From: Pseudomonas lijiangensis
GTDB taxonomy: Bacteria > Pseudomonadota > Gammaproteobacteria > Pseudomonadales > Pseudomonadaceae
Assembly (NCBI RefSeq): GCF_018968705.1
Contig: NZ_CP076668.1
Coordinates: forward strand, 2,181,001-2,245,000
Reading direction: 5' to 3'
Length of the DNA: 64,000 nucleotides
Position numbers and translations under genes: made by a program. This document shows positions 36,907 through 45,892 of this stretch, one piece after another. The notes under the pieces are model-generated. The model had not been told where the DNA came from, made no database searches, and saw only the letters and a list, made by a program, of their open reading frames with translations. Every line of letters begins with the position of its first letter. Within the stretch, counting starts at the first letter, position 1.

Positions 36907-37141
36907 TCTGTCAGGGGTTTTTTGTACTGGTTAATACGCATGTAATAAAACCCTCAACCAAACAATAAGCGGGGCGTTGTAAAACATGCAGCGCCCTCGC
37001 AGAAGTACCAGCGGCTTGTAAGTAGCGACTTCAGTATTGTGGTCAACGAGAAAAATGTCGTTATTACCGAGGCGGCGATTGAGTCGATCAGAAGTCGATA
37101 GTCAAACGCTGCCTTTAGAGCTGGCTGATGTCAGGCGTCCC

Positions 37142-39100
37142 TCAGGCTTTTTTCGTTGCTCTTGCAGGGCGCTTGCCCTTGCTTGCAGTGGCACCGGCAG
37201 CCTTTCGCGTACCGGTCTTGCGTTTTTTCTTCCAGGGCGCAGCGCCACCGGCCGGGCTGGCGGGGCCGCTGATGGTCATGCGCAGGCCGACGCAACGGCT
37301 GACCTGCTTGCTCATCCAGGCAGCCTGTTTGGCGACGAACTCTTCCAGGCTCATTTCACCGTTTTGCACCATGTCCAGTGCCTGCTCCCAGATGGCAGTG
37401 GTGCCGGGGTCGGCGATGGCGCGCGGTACGGCATCGATCAGGCTGAATGCCGCGGCAGTGGCGGACAATGCCTTGCCTTGCTTGACCAGATAACCCCGGT
37501 CGAGCAGGCCCTGGATGATGCCGGCGCGAGTGGCTTCGGTGCCGATGCCGGTGGTGTCCTTGAGTTTCTGCTTGAGCAGAGGGTCTTCCACCAGTCTGGC
37601 GACATTCTTCATGGCCTTGATCAGATCGCCTTCGGTGAAAGGCTTGGGCGGCTGGGTCCAGAGATCCTTGAGAGTGACATCGCTTACTGCGCAATCGCAG
37701 CCTTGAAACAGCGCAGGCAGGTTTTGCGGGGCCGGGGCTTCGCGACCCTTGGCCGGAGCCAGTGCCTCGGGCATGGCGCGTTTCCAGCCGGGTTCGATGA
37801 CTTGTTTGCCGATGGCGCGCAAGGCATGTCCGGCGCAGTCGAAGTCGGCCTGGGTCCGGTCGAATTCGTGATTGGGCAGGAACTGCGCCAGATAGCGTGC
37901 CCGGATCAGGGTGTATACCGCTCGCGGCTTGCCGGTCAGGCGCTCGATGCCACGGGCGGCAGCGGTGGGAATGATGCCGTGGTGAGCGCCGACCTTTGCG
38001 TCGTTCCAGGCCCTTGAGCGGCGTTGCGGGTCCAGGTGCCTGAGCAGTTCGCTCAGTGCGGGGTCTGATTTGCCCAGCGCGGCGATGATGCCCGCCGCTT
38101 CGCCATGCTGGCTCATGGGCAGGTAACCGCAATCGCTGCGCGGGTAGGTGATGACCTTGTGGGTTTCATATAGGGCCTGGGCGATATCCAGGGTTTCCTG
38201 AGCACCGAGGCCGAGCTTTTTCGAGCAGATTTCCTGCAGGGTGCCCAGGTCGAAGGGCAGGGGCGCGGCTTCGCGAATCCGTTCGGTGCGCAGTTTGACG
38301 ACCCTGGCGCTGGCGGCGTTGCCAATCGCTTGCGCGGCCTGTTGCGCCAGTGGCTGGTTCAGGCAGCGGTCCTGGTCGTCACAGACATCCGAAGGCGCTC
38401 GCCACTGGGCAATGAAGGCCTGTCCGTCATGCAGCAGCTTGACGTCGATGGCCCAGTAAGGCACCGGGACGAAGTCGGCGATGCTGCGGTCGCGATCCAC
38501 CACCAGCCGCAGGGTCGGTGTCTGCACACGGCCTACTGGCAACACGCCCTGATACCCGGACTGGCGACCCAGCAGGGTGAACAGACGGCTCATGTTCATG
38601 CCGATCAGCCAGTCGGCGCGGGAGCGGCCAAGTGCCGAATGATAGAGGCTGAAGGTATCGGCACCGGGTTTGAGGGAAGCCAGGGCCTTGCGGATCGAGG
38701 CGTCGTCCAGTGCTGATAGCCACAAGCGCTGGATCGGCCCACGATAACGGCAATGTTCTACCAGTTCGCGGGCAATCATCTCGCCTTCGCGGTCGGCATC
38801 GGTGGCGATGATCAGTTCGCGGGCTTCACTCAGCAGGCGTTTGACGGCCTTGAACTGGCTGGCGGTACGGGGTTTGACCAGCATCTTCCATTGCTGGGGG
38901 ACAATCGGCAGGTCTTCCAGCACCCAGCGCTTGTAGCGGGCGTCGTAGGCATCCGGTGGCGCGGTTTCCAGCAGGTGGCCGATGCACCAGGTCACCGTGG
39001 CATTGGGACCTGTCCAGCAGCCGTCCCCACGCCGGGTCGCGCCGAGGACGGCGGCGATATCTTTGGCCTGTGAGGGTTTTTCGCAGAGAAACAGCCGCAT
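37142..39100 (-). CDS. topB: DNA topoisomerase III
   Basis: Type IA topoisomerase of 652 aa, which decatenates replication intermediates through a covalent 5'-phosphotyrosine. The Toprim domain is at the N-terminus (LFLCEKPSQAKDIAAVLG, ATDADREGE), and the active-site tyrosine is Tyr319 in VITYPRSD. The C-terminal tail is very rich in Lys/Arg, typical of TopB. ATG 39100 is chosen over a GTG two codons earlier because the product then begins MRLFLCEKPSQ as in the family. It lies 119 bp downstream of nirD on the same strand; functional linkage is unlikely. Confidence 0.95.
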   Translation of the reverse strand: MRLFLCEKPSQAKDIAAVLGATRRGDGCWTGPNATVTWCIGHLLETAPPDAYDARYKRWVLEDLPIVPQQWKMLVKPRTASQFKAVKRLLSEARELIIATDADREGEMIARELVEHCRYRGPIQRLWLSALDDASIRKALASLKPGADTFSLYHSALGRSRADWLIGMNMSRLFTLLGRQSGYQGVLPVGRVQTPTLRLVVDRDRSIADFVPVPYWAIDVKLLHDGQAFIAQWRAPSDVCDDQDRCLNQPLAQQAAQAIGNAASARVVKLRTERIREAAPLPFDLGTLQEICSKKLGLGAQETLDIAQALYETHKVITYPRSDCGYLPMSQHGEAAGIIAALGKSDPALSELLRHLDPQRRSRAWNDAKVGAHHGIIPTAAARGIERLTGKPRAVYTLIRARYLAQFLPNHEFDRTQADFDCAGHALRAIGKQVIEPGWKRAMPEALAPAKGREAPAPQNLPALFQGCDCAVSDVTLKDLWTQPPKPFTEGDLIKAMKNVARLVEDPLLKQKLKDTTGIGTEATRAGIIQGLLDRGYLVKQGKALSATAAAFSLIDAVPRAIADPGTTAIWEQALDMVQNGEMSLEEFVAKQAAWMSKQVSRCVGLRMTISGPASPAGGAAPWKKKRKTGTRKAAGATASKGKRPARATKKA

Positions 39101-39219
39101 AACCACCGCTTGTATTGACGGGTCTGGAATGCGTCAAGGATGAACACTGAATGCGTCGGGGGCAAGGTTTATCTGTATGGATATACAGATAAACCTTGTA
39201 GGACTTGCCCAGCGGCAGT

Positions 39220-39606
39220 TTAAACCGCGATTTCCACCTGCTCGCCATTCAACCGCACCGGCCAGACTTCCAGTTGTTGCTCCGGGTATTCCACGCAGGT
39301 GCCGTCGTGCAGGCGGAAGTGCTGTTTGTACAGCGGAGAGGCGATGACCAGCTCTCCGCCAATCTGGCCTATGAGGCCGCGCCCGATGACATTGGCGCCG
39401 GATTTGGGGTCTCGGTTCTCGATGGCGTAGAGCTTTTCGCCTTCGCCGGTTTCAGGCAGGTAGAACAGCGCGACCTGTGCGCCGTCGAGCCAGGCCACTA
39501 CGCCGGAGTTGGCCACCAGATCCCTGCGCGAGCACAGGGTCTGCCACTGGATGTGGGCGACCGGTGCGGATGTTTTTTCGGCATAGGCCACGTTTGACTG
39601 GCTCAT
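39220..39606 (-). CDS. nirD: Nitrite reductase (NADH) small subunit NirD
   Basis: Small subunit of the assimilatory NADH-dependent nitrite reductase, 128 aa, with a Rieske-like fold. The product contains KSGANVIGRGLIG and ASPLYKQHFRL, typical NirD segments without the iron-sulfur ligands of true Rieske proteins. It overlaps the nirB stop by 4 bp (ATGA), so the two subunits are coupled. Confidence 0.95.
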   Translation of the reverse strand: MSQSNVAYAEKTSAPVAHIQWQTLCSRRDLVANSGVVAWLDGAQVALFYLPETGEGEKLYAIENRDPKSGANVIGRGLIGQIGGELVIASPLYKQHFRLHDGTCVEYPEQQLEVWPVRLNGEQVEIAV

Positions 39607-42164
39607 CAGACCACCTCCTTGAAAGGGATAAGGGCGATTTCTTCAGGTTTTGCCGGACGGCGTTGCTGACGTTCCTTGACGAAATGGACGTCTGGATCGC
39701 TGCGCTTGTCGTTGACGAAGGTGCGGAAACGCTTGAGCTTTTCCGGGTCCTTGAGGGCATTGGCCCATTCGCATTCATAGCGATCGACCACCAGTTGCAT
39801 CTGGGCTTCCAGCTCGTCGGCCAACCCCAGGCTGTCGTCGATGATCACGGCCTTGAGGTAATCCAGGCCGCCTTCCAGGGATTCGCGCCAGACCGAGGTG
39901 CGTTGCAGTTTGTCGGCAGTGCGGATGTAGAGCATCAGGAAGCGGTCGATGTAACGGATCAGGGTTTCGTCATCCAGATCGGTGGCGAACAGTTCTGCAT
40001 GGCGCGGCCGCATGCCGCCGTTGCCGCTGACATAGAGGTTCCAGCCGTTCTCGGTGGCGATGACGCCCACGTCCTTGCTTTGTGCTTCCGCGCATTCGCG
40101 GGTACAGCCGGAAACGGCGAACTTGAGTTTGTGCGGCGAGCGCAGGCCCTTGTAACGGTCTTCGATGCGCAGAGCCATGGCCACGCTGTCCTGCACGCCA
40201 TAACGGCACCAGGTACTGCCCACGCAGGATTTCACGGTGCGGGTCGACTTGCCGTAGGCATGGCCGGTCTCGAAACCGGCTTCGATCAGCTCGCTCCAGA
40301 TATCCGGCAGTTCGTGCAGTTGTGCGCCGAACAGGTCGATACGCTGGCCGCCGGTGATCTTGGTGTACAGGTCGTATTTCTTGGCCACGGCGCCGATGGC
40401 AATCAGGCCGTCCGGTGTGATCTCGCCACCAGGAATGCGCGGCACCACCGAGTAGGTGCCGTTTTTCTGCATGTTGGCCATGAAGGTGTCGTTGGTGTCC
40501 TGTAGCGGCACCAGCGAAGCGTCGGTGATGGGGCGGTTCCAGCAGGACGCGAGGATCGAGCCTACAGCCGGTTTGCAGATGTCGCAGCCATGAGCGCCCT
40601 TGCCGTGGCGGGTCAGCAGTTCCTCGAAGGTTTCGATGCCTTCGACACGAACCAGCGAATACAGCTCTTGGCGGGTGTAGGCGAAGTGTTCGCACAGGCT
40701 CTTGTCGACGCTGACGCCACGGGCAATCAGTTCATGTTCGAAGACCTGCTTGAGCAAGGCCGCGCAGCCGCCACAGCCGGTGCAGGCCTTGGTCTGGGTC
40801 TTGATGCCCGCCAGATCGGTGCATCCCGCATCGATGGCCGAACAGATCGAGCCCTTGCTGACGTTATGGCAGGAGCAGATGGTCGCCGTGGCGGGCAGGG
40901 CATCGGCTCCCAGAGTCGGCGCGCCTTCGCCACGAGGCAGAATCAGGCTGGATGGGTCGGCGGGGAGGGGAATGCCATTCTGCGCGTATTGCAGCAGGGT
41001 GTCGTAATAGCTGTTGTCGCCCACCAGCACCGCGCCCAGCACTTGCTTGCCATCGGCCGACACCACCAGACGGCGATAGCTGGAAGTGGCTTCATCGATA
41101 AAACGGTAGCTGACCGCACCGGCCAGTGCGCCATGGGCATCGCCGATGGAGCCTACATCCACGCCCAGCAGTTTGAGCTTGGTGGACATGTCGGCGCCAA
41201 AGAAGGCGTCGGCGTCCTGATCGCACAACTGGGCAGCCACGTTACGGGCCATCTGATAGCCCGGCGCAACCAGACCGAAGACACTGCCATTCCAGGCCGC
41301 GCACTCACCAATCGCATAGATATCCGCATCGCTGGTGCGACAGTGTTCATCAATCGCGATACCGCCACGTGGACCGAGTTCCAGCCCGCATTGGCGAGCC
41401 AGGGCGTCCTGCGGGCGAATGCCGGCAGAGAACACGATCAGATCGGTTTCCAGAAACTCGTCGTTGGCGAAATTCATGCGATAGCGATATTGCTTGCCGT
41501 CGCTGATCGATTGCGTGGCGCGGGACAGGTGTACACCAACGCCCAGAGCCTCGATCCGTGCCTTGAGGGCCGCGCCGCCATGGTCGTCCAGTTGCACCGG
41601 CATCAGGCGCGGGGCGAACTCCACCACATGGGCTTCGAGTCCCAGAGACTTCAGGGCGTTGGCCGCTTCCAGCCCCAGCAGGCCACCGCCCACTACCACG
41701 CCGCGACGGGCCTTGCTGGCGGCATAGCGAATGGTGTCCAGATCTTCGAGAGTGCGGTAGACCAGGCGCGAATTGCCTTGCGCACCTTCAATCGGCGGCA
41801 CGAACGGGAACGAGCCCGTGGCCATGATCAGCTTGTCATAGGTGAAGCAGCCTTCGGCGGTGATGATCTCGCGGCGTTCACGGTCGATCTCCAGTACCGG
41901 AACGCCCAGGTGCAGGGTCAGCCCGGCCTGCTCATAAAGGGCTGCATCGCTCATGGCCAGGGATTCGGCATCGCGGCCGGTGAAGTACTCGGAAAGATGC
42001 ACGCGGTCATAGGCACGCTGGCGTTCTTCGCCGAAGACATGAATGCGATAGCGATCAAGGGCGCCGCCTGCGATCAACTGCTCGACGCAATGATGACCGA
42101 CCATGCCATTGCCGACGACGATAAGGGTCTGTACATCGTTGAAGGGTAAGACTGTGGTGTTCAT
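39606..42164 (-). CDS. nirB: Nitrite reductase (NADH) large subunit NirB
   Basis: Cytoplasmic siroheme enzyme of 852 aa that reduces nitrite to ammonium for nitrogen assimilation. Order of domains: FAD/NAD(P)H oxidoreductase (VVGNGMVG; VVVGGGLLGLEAA), a BFD-like [2Fe-2S] domain (CSCHNVSKG; CTGCGGC), then the nitrite/sulfite reductase core with four [4Fe-4S]-siroheme cysteines (SCVGSTWCRYG and SGCTRECAEA). ATG 42164 is the family start; a longer frame runs through the leader terminator. A sigma-54-type promoter and an intrinsic terminator precede it, pointing to NtrC-dependent initiation plus NasR-type antitermination. No nitrate reductase gene follows here: topB comes next. Confidence 0.95.
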   Translation of the reverse strand: MNTTVLPFNDVQTLIVVGNGMVGHHCVEQLIAGGALDRYRIHVFGEERQRAYDRVHLSEYFTGRDAESLAMSDAALYEQAGLTLHLGVPVLEIDRERREIITAEGCFTYDKLIMATGSFPFVPPIEGAQGNSRLVYRTLEDLDTIRYAASKARRGVVVGGGLLGLEAANALKSLGLEAHVVEFAPRLMPVQLDDHGGAALKARIEALGVGVHLSRATQSISDGKQYRYRMNFANDEFLETDLIVFSAGIRPQDALARQCGLELGPRGGIAIDEHCRTSDADIYAIGECAAWNGSVFGLVAPGYQMARNVAAQLCDQDADAFFGADMSTKLKLLGVDVGSIGDAHGALAGAVSYRFIDEATSSYRRLVVSADGKQVLGAVLVGDNSYYDTLLQYAQNGIPLPADPSSLILPRGEGAPTLGADALPATATICSCHNVSKGSICSAIDAGCTDLAGIKTQTKACTGCGGCAALLKQVFEHELIARGVSVDKSLCEHFAYTRQELYSLVRVEGIETFEELLTRHGKGAHGCDICKPAVGSILASCWNRPITDASLVPLQDTNDTFMANMQKNGTYSVVPRIPGGEITPDGLIAIGAVAKKYDLYTKITGGQRIDLFGAQLHELPDIWSELIEAGFETGHAYGKSTRTVKSCVGSTWCRYGVQDSVAMALRIEDRYKGLRSPHKLKFAVSGCTRECAEAQSKDVGVIATENGWNLYVSGNGGMRPRHAELFATDLDDETLIRYIDRFLMLYIRTADKLQRTSVWRESLEGGLDYLKAVIIDDSLGLADELEAQMQLVVDRYECEWANALKDPEKLKRFRTFVNDKRSDPDVHFVKERQQRRPAKPEEIALIPFKEVV

Positions 42165-42203
42165 AGCAAGTCCCGGCCTAGGCCAATCAGGTTTTTCAAA
42201 GCC

Positions 42204-42241
42204 AAAAAAAAGACGCCCGGAACCTTTCGGTTCCAGGCGCC
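42204..42241 (-). terminator. Intrinsic leader terminator upstream of nirB
   Basis: On the minus strand GGCGCCTGGAACC pairs over 13 bp with GGTTCCGGGCGTC around a GAAA tetraloop, followed by eight Us (the A-run 42204-42211). It lies 40 nt before the nirB start and after the predicted promoter, so it is an attenuator and not the end of a gene. Confidence 0.88.
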
Positions 42242-42274
42242 TTTGCCTGTTATTCATCATGTGTTGTGGGTGAC

Positions 42275-42294
42275 ATCGGACGACGTTGCCGGAT
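42275..42294 (-). promoter_or_regulatory. Candidate ANTAR-binding hairpin in the nirB leader
   Basis: Minus-strand ATCCGGC-AACGTC-GTCCGAT folds into a 7-bp stem with one C-C mismatch and a hexaloop with A at position 1 and G at position 4, the ANTAR signature. It lies about 33 nt before the leader terminator. A neighbouring hairpin (CCAC/GTGG, 42306-42320) has a 7-nt loop and does not fit the pattern well. Confidence 0.55.
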
Positions 42295-42335
42295 GCACCG
42301 CCCGACCACATTCATGGTGGGGTTATGGGAGGCTA

Positions 42336-42351
42336 TGCAGAGGGTGTGCCA
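42336..42351 (-). promoter_or_regulatory. Sigma-54 (-24/-12) promoter of nirBD
   Basis: Minus-strand TGGCAC-ACCCT-CTGCA matches the -24/-12 consensus TGGCAC-N5-TTGCA with correct GG-N10-GC spacing. About 45 bp further upstream (42396-42418) lies an inverted repeat CAATGCA/TGCATTG, a plausible NtrC-type site. Predicted start of transcription is near 42325. Confidence 0.75.
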
Positions 42352-42480
42352 GTTTGCCGGAAGGCCTGTTTTCAGGGGATAGAGGCGTACAGGCGCAATG
42401 CAGGCCCGCTTTGCATTGGTGCGTCATGGGTGTCGATGCTGTAAATCTGTGCATGAATCAACCAGGGGCAATGAAGCACT

Positions 42481-42571
42481 TTGTGGGAGGCAGCTTGCTG
42501 GCGACTTCAGCGTACGACGCAGAATATCTGCCAGTTTCAAGCCTTTTTCGCCAGCAAGCTGCCTCCCACAA
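42481..42571. repeat. Nested inverted-repeat element, copy C (core only)
   Basis: Inner arms GGGAGGCAGCTTGCTGGCGA and the exact complement around a centre nearly identical to copy D (CTTCAGCGTACGACGCAGAA). The outer ends seen in copies A, B and D are not recognisable here. It fills most of the space between the nirB promoter region and the GNAT gene. Confidence 0.8.
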
Positions 42572-42619
42572 GTGTTGTTCGTTGTATTACTCTGCGTTAC
42601 CCCATCCAGACCCATCGCC

Positions 42620-43114
42620 ATGAACATCACCCTCACTGAAGTCCAGCCTGCCGATATCCCGCGCACCATCGATTTTGTCATGGCGGCCCGGGCCGAAATA
42701 TTTCCGATGCTCGATGCCAGCGTCGTTCCGGCCGATCTGGCAGCCTTCGAGCAGGTGTATCTGAATGCGCAGGACGGCAGGTTTCTGATCGCCTGCTGCG
42801 AAGGCGAGATCGTCGCGGCCATCGGCTATCTGCCTTATGACCATCGCTTCGCCCAGCTGGATTACGCCGGGCGCAGGACGGTGGAGATCGTGCGTCTGTT
42901 CGTCAGTCATGAGTTCAGAGGGGCCGGGCTGGCAGGGCGGTTGTATGGAGCGCTCAAGGCGCATGCCGATGCCAGCGGCGTGGAGGTGTTGTATCTGCAC
43001 ACCCATCCGTTTCTGCCGGGTGCGATCCGCTTCTGGGAAAAGCAGGGTTTTGTAACGGTCGATGTGGAGGACGATCCAGTCTGGCAGACAACGCATATGC
43101 ATTGTCTGCCTTGA
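42620..43114 (+). CDS. GNAT family N-acetyltransferase
   Basis: Small cytoplasmic acetyltransferase of 164 aa. The acetyl-CoA binding motif is EIVRLFVSHEFRGAGLAGRL, followed by a late GFV strand (FWEKQGFVTVD). ATG 42620 fits the family start (MNITLTEVQPAD). The acceptor is unknown. It is monocistronic, directly after a repeat element and convergent with the OprD gene. Confidence 0.85.
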   Translation: MNITLTEVQPADIPRTIDFVMAARAEIFPMLDASVVPADLAAFEQVYLNAQDGRFLIACCEGEIVAAIGYLPYDHRFAQLDYAGRRTVEIVRLFVSHEFRGAGLAGRLYGALKAHADASGVEVLYLHTHPFLPGAIRFWEKQGFVTVDVEDDPVWQTTHMHCLP

Positions 43115-43137
43115 GACGTGCCTGATTCGTTCAGGTC

Positions 43138-44388
43138 TTACCAGAGTGCAATTTCATAGGTGAGGTAGAGCCGGTTACTGTCACGGCCCCGTGCGTAATC
43201 CGAACGGTAGACATAGTTGCGCAGCTTCATGCCCAGCCCCTTGAAGGTTCCGCTCTGCAGCACATAGGCCAGCTCGGCATCGCGCTCCCATTCGTGCAGC
43301 CTCGCCGAGCCGGACTTGCCATTGTCGCCACTCAGGTATTTGGTCGAAAACGACAGGCCCGGTATGCCGACGCGGGAAAAGTCGTAGCCGTAACCGAGCA
43401 TCCAGGTCTTTTCATCTTCTTCGATGAATTTGCCGATCCCGACGTTGGTGAATGAGTACACGGTTGCGCCGCTTATATAAGGCAGGCCCGCATCCCCGCT
43501 CAATCTCTGGTAACCGCCACTGAAGCTGTGTCCGGCCAGAGCGTAGGTCAACTGCCCGCTGAGCATGTCGTTATCGATCTTGCCATCCCGCGCCGCGCCG
43601 GCATCCACGCTATGGAAATAGCGCAGGTCGCTGGTCAGCACGCCTTTGCCAATCGGCAGGTCGTGCTGGATCGAAGCGAAGTTCTGACGATAGAAATCTT
43701 CAAGCTCGCCATAGAAGTAGCTGAGACGAATGTTCTTGCCGAGCTTGTAGTCCCCGCCGATGTAAGAGAAATCAGAACCTTTACCGGTAAAACCGTCGGG
43801 AATGATCGAGCGGCTGTCCGAGGAGTCCCGCAGCTTGAACTGATCCAGATGGCCGCCGGTGAGGGTCAGGTTCTCGATGTCGTTGCTGGTGAACTGGGTG
43901 CCCTGATAAGTCTGCGGCAACAGGCGCGCGTCGTTGTAAATCAGCACCGGGGTCTTGGGGAGCAGGGAGCCGTATTTGACCGTGGTCTTTGCCAGGCGCA
44001 CCTTTGCGGCGGCACCCAGGCTGGAAAACTCATCCGCTGCACGGCCGTCAGCATGCACCGGCAGTAATCCTGTACCGCTGCGGCCCTTGCCGGAGTCGAG
44101 CTTGACGCCCAGCAGCCCGAGCGCATCCAGGCCAAAGCCAACGGTTCCCTGGGTAAAACCGGACTGGTAGTCGAGCAGAAAGCCTTGTGCCCACTCGGTG
44201 CGCTCGCTTTTTGCTGTACTTGCCGCACGGGCGCTCAGGCCGTTTTCATCCCGGAAGTTTTCATTGAAGTAGACATTGCGCAGTTGCAGCTTCAGCTTGC
44301 TGTCTTCAACGAAACCCGCTGCGCCGACACTGGCGCAGGGCAGGGCGCCCAGCACGGAAAAAAGGGCTCCACGTTTAATCATGCTCAT
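43138..44388 (-). CDS. OprD family outer-membrane porin
   Basis: Substrate-specific outer-membrane channel of 416 aa with a signal peptide ending around ASVGAAG and a beta-barrel with alternating strands to the C-terminal LYLTYEIALW. OprD-family channels of Pseudomonas import small carboxylates or basic amino acids. It is the last gene of a set transcribed in one direction (isomerase, DctA, CitMHS, OprD), so a role in uptake of the same di- or tricarboxylate is likely. Confidence 0.9.
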   Translation of the reverse strand: MSMIKRGALFSVLGALPCASVGAAGFVEDSKLKLQLRNVYFNENFRDENGLSARAASTAKSERTEWAQGFLLDYQSGFTQGTVGFGLDALGLLGVKLDSGKGRSGTGLLPVHADGRAADEFSSLGAAAKVRLAKTTVKYGSLLPKTPVLIYNDARLLPQTYQGTQFTSNDIENLTLTGGHLDQFKLRDSSDSRSIIPDGFTGKGSDFSYIGGDYKLGKNIRLSYFYGELEDFYRQNFASIQHDLPIGKGVLTSDLRYFHSVDAGAARDGKIDNDMLSGQLTYALAGHSFSGGYQRLSGDAGLPYISGATVYSFTNVGIGKFIEEDEKTWMLGYGYDFSRVGIPGLSFSTKYLSGDNGKSGSARLHEWERDAELAYVLQSGTFKGLGMKLRNYVYRSDYARGRDSNRLYLTYEIALW

Positions 44389-44474
44389 GCTCGGTACTCA
44401 TTGTTGTTATTGGAAGTGCAGTGATCTGCGGGTCCCTTTCAGGACCCGTGAGCCGTTGTGATTCAGGGCAAGGG

Positions 44475-45779
44475 TCAGACGAACAGCGTCAGGGCTCCGG
44501 TCAGCAAGGCCAGGGCCGTGATCACAAGGGAGGTCAGCACCGCCCACTTCAGGGTGGCCTTCTGGAATTCACCGATGTCTCTGTCGATCATGCCGACCAG
44601 CAAGAGGGTCGAGGCCACCAGCGGGCTCATCAGATGGACCGGCTGGCCCAGAATCGAGGCCCTGGCAATTTCCAGCGGGCTGATGCCGTAAGCGGCTGCG
44701 GCATTGGCCAGGATCGGTACCACGCCGAAGTAATAAGCGTCGTTGGACAGCACAAAGGTCAGCGGCATGCTGGTGAGGGCGACCACCAGCGGGAACAGAT
44801 GCCCCCATTGCGGAGGAATCCAGTCCACCAGGGTCTGGGCCAGGGCATCGACCATTTTGGTGCCGGAAAATATCCCGGCGAATACCCCGGCTGCGAACAC
44901 CAGCAGAACCACGGTCATGGCATTGCCGGAGTGGGCCAGAATGCGTTCTTTCTGCACATCCAGTTGCGGGTAGTTGATCATCAGTGCGATGACGAAACCG
45001 ATCAGGAACAGCACGGCCGAGTGCATCAGGCCTGTTACCAGCGCAACCATCACCGCAATGACCAGTGCCAGGTTGACGTACGCCAGCCTGGGGCGTTTAT
45101 GCGGCGTATCGCCGAGGATTTCGTCGATGTAGCAGTGACCGCCACCGCTTTGCAACTGCACGTTGCCAATGCGCTTGCGCTCGGCACGGCCCAGCAGAAA
45201 CGCCGTGAACACCACCCAGGCGGCACCGCCGATCATGGTCGGCAGCAAGGGAATGAAATACTCGCCTGCATCCAGGCCCAGCGCTGCAATGGCGCGGGTT
45301 GCTGGCCCGCCCCAGGGCGTCATGCCGCTCATGATGCTCAGTGACAGCATGGCGATGATGCCGAGGATCATCGGGTTCATGCCAATGCGCTTGTACAGAG
45401 GCAGCATGGCCGCGCAGGTGATCATGTAAGTGGTTGTGCCATCTCCGTCGAGGGCGACAGTCAACGACAGCAGCGCAGTGCCCACCGCGATCTTCATCGG
45501 GTCGCCATTGACCCGCTTGAGGATCTTGCGGATCAGCGGGTCGAACAGGCCCGAGTCGATCATCAGGCCAAAGAACAGAATGGCGAACAGCAGAAGCGCT
45601 GCGGAAGGGGCGACCATTTTCAGGCCGTCGAGCATCATCTTGCCGGTGGTGCCGCCAAAGCCGCCAATGATTGCGAAAACGATAGGCACCAGGGTCAGTG
45701 CGACAATCGGGGACAAGCGTTTGGACATGATCAGGTAGGTGAACACCACGACCATGGCCAGGCCAAGGAAGGCAAGCAT
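44475..45779 (-). CDS. CitMHS family citrate-type transporter
   Basis: Inner-membrane transporter of 434 aa with about eleven to twelve helices. CitMHS members import divalent-metal-citrate complexes with protons. The region TVALDGDGTTTYM followed by SIMSGMTPWGGPATR is typical of the family. It lies between dctA and the OprD porin on the same strand and makes a tricarboxylate such as citrate or aconitate a likely substrate of this locus. Confidence 0.88.
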   Translation of the reverse strand: MLAFLGLAMVVVFTYLIMSKRLSPIVALTLVPIVFAIIGGFGGTTGKMMLDGLKMVAPSAALLLFAILFFGLMIDSGLFDPLIRKILKRVNGDPMKIAVGTALLSLTVALDGDGTTTYMITCAAMLPLYKRIGMNPMILGIIAMLSLSIMSGMTPWGGPATRAIAALGLDAGEYFIPLLPTMIGGAAWVVFTAFLLGRAERKRIGNVQLQSGGGHCYIDEILGDTPHKRPRLAYVNLALVIAVMVALVTGLMHSAVLFLIGFVIALMINYPQLDVQKERILAHSGNAMTVVLLVFAAGVFAGIFSGTKMVDALAQTLVDWIPPQWGHLFPLVVALTSMPLTFVLSNDAYYFGVVPILANAAAAYGISPLEIARASILGQPVHLMSPLVASTLLLVGMIDRDIGEFQKATLKWAVLTSLVITALALLTGALTLFV

Positions 45780-45892
45780 ATGGATATTCTCTTGTTGTTA
45801 TTCATGGACAAGCGAATGCAGCCGGGCCTGCCGGGCATCGCATGAACGATGCCTGACCTGCTCGAATGGTTATCGGTTGGGGTATGTGTGGG

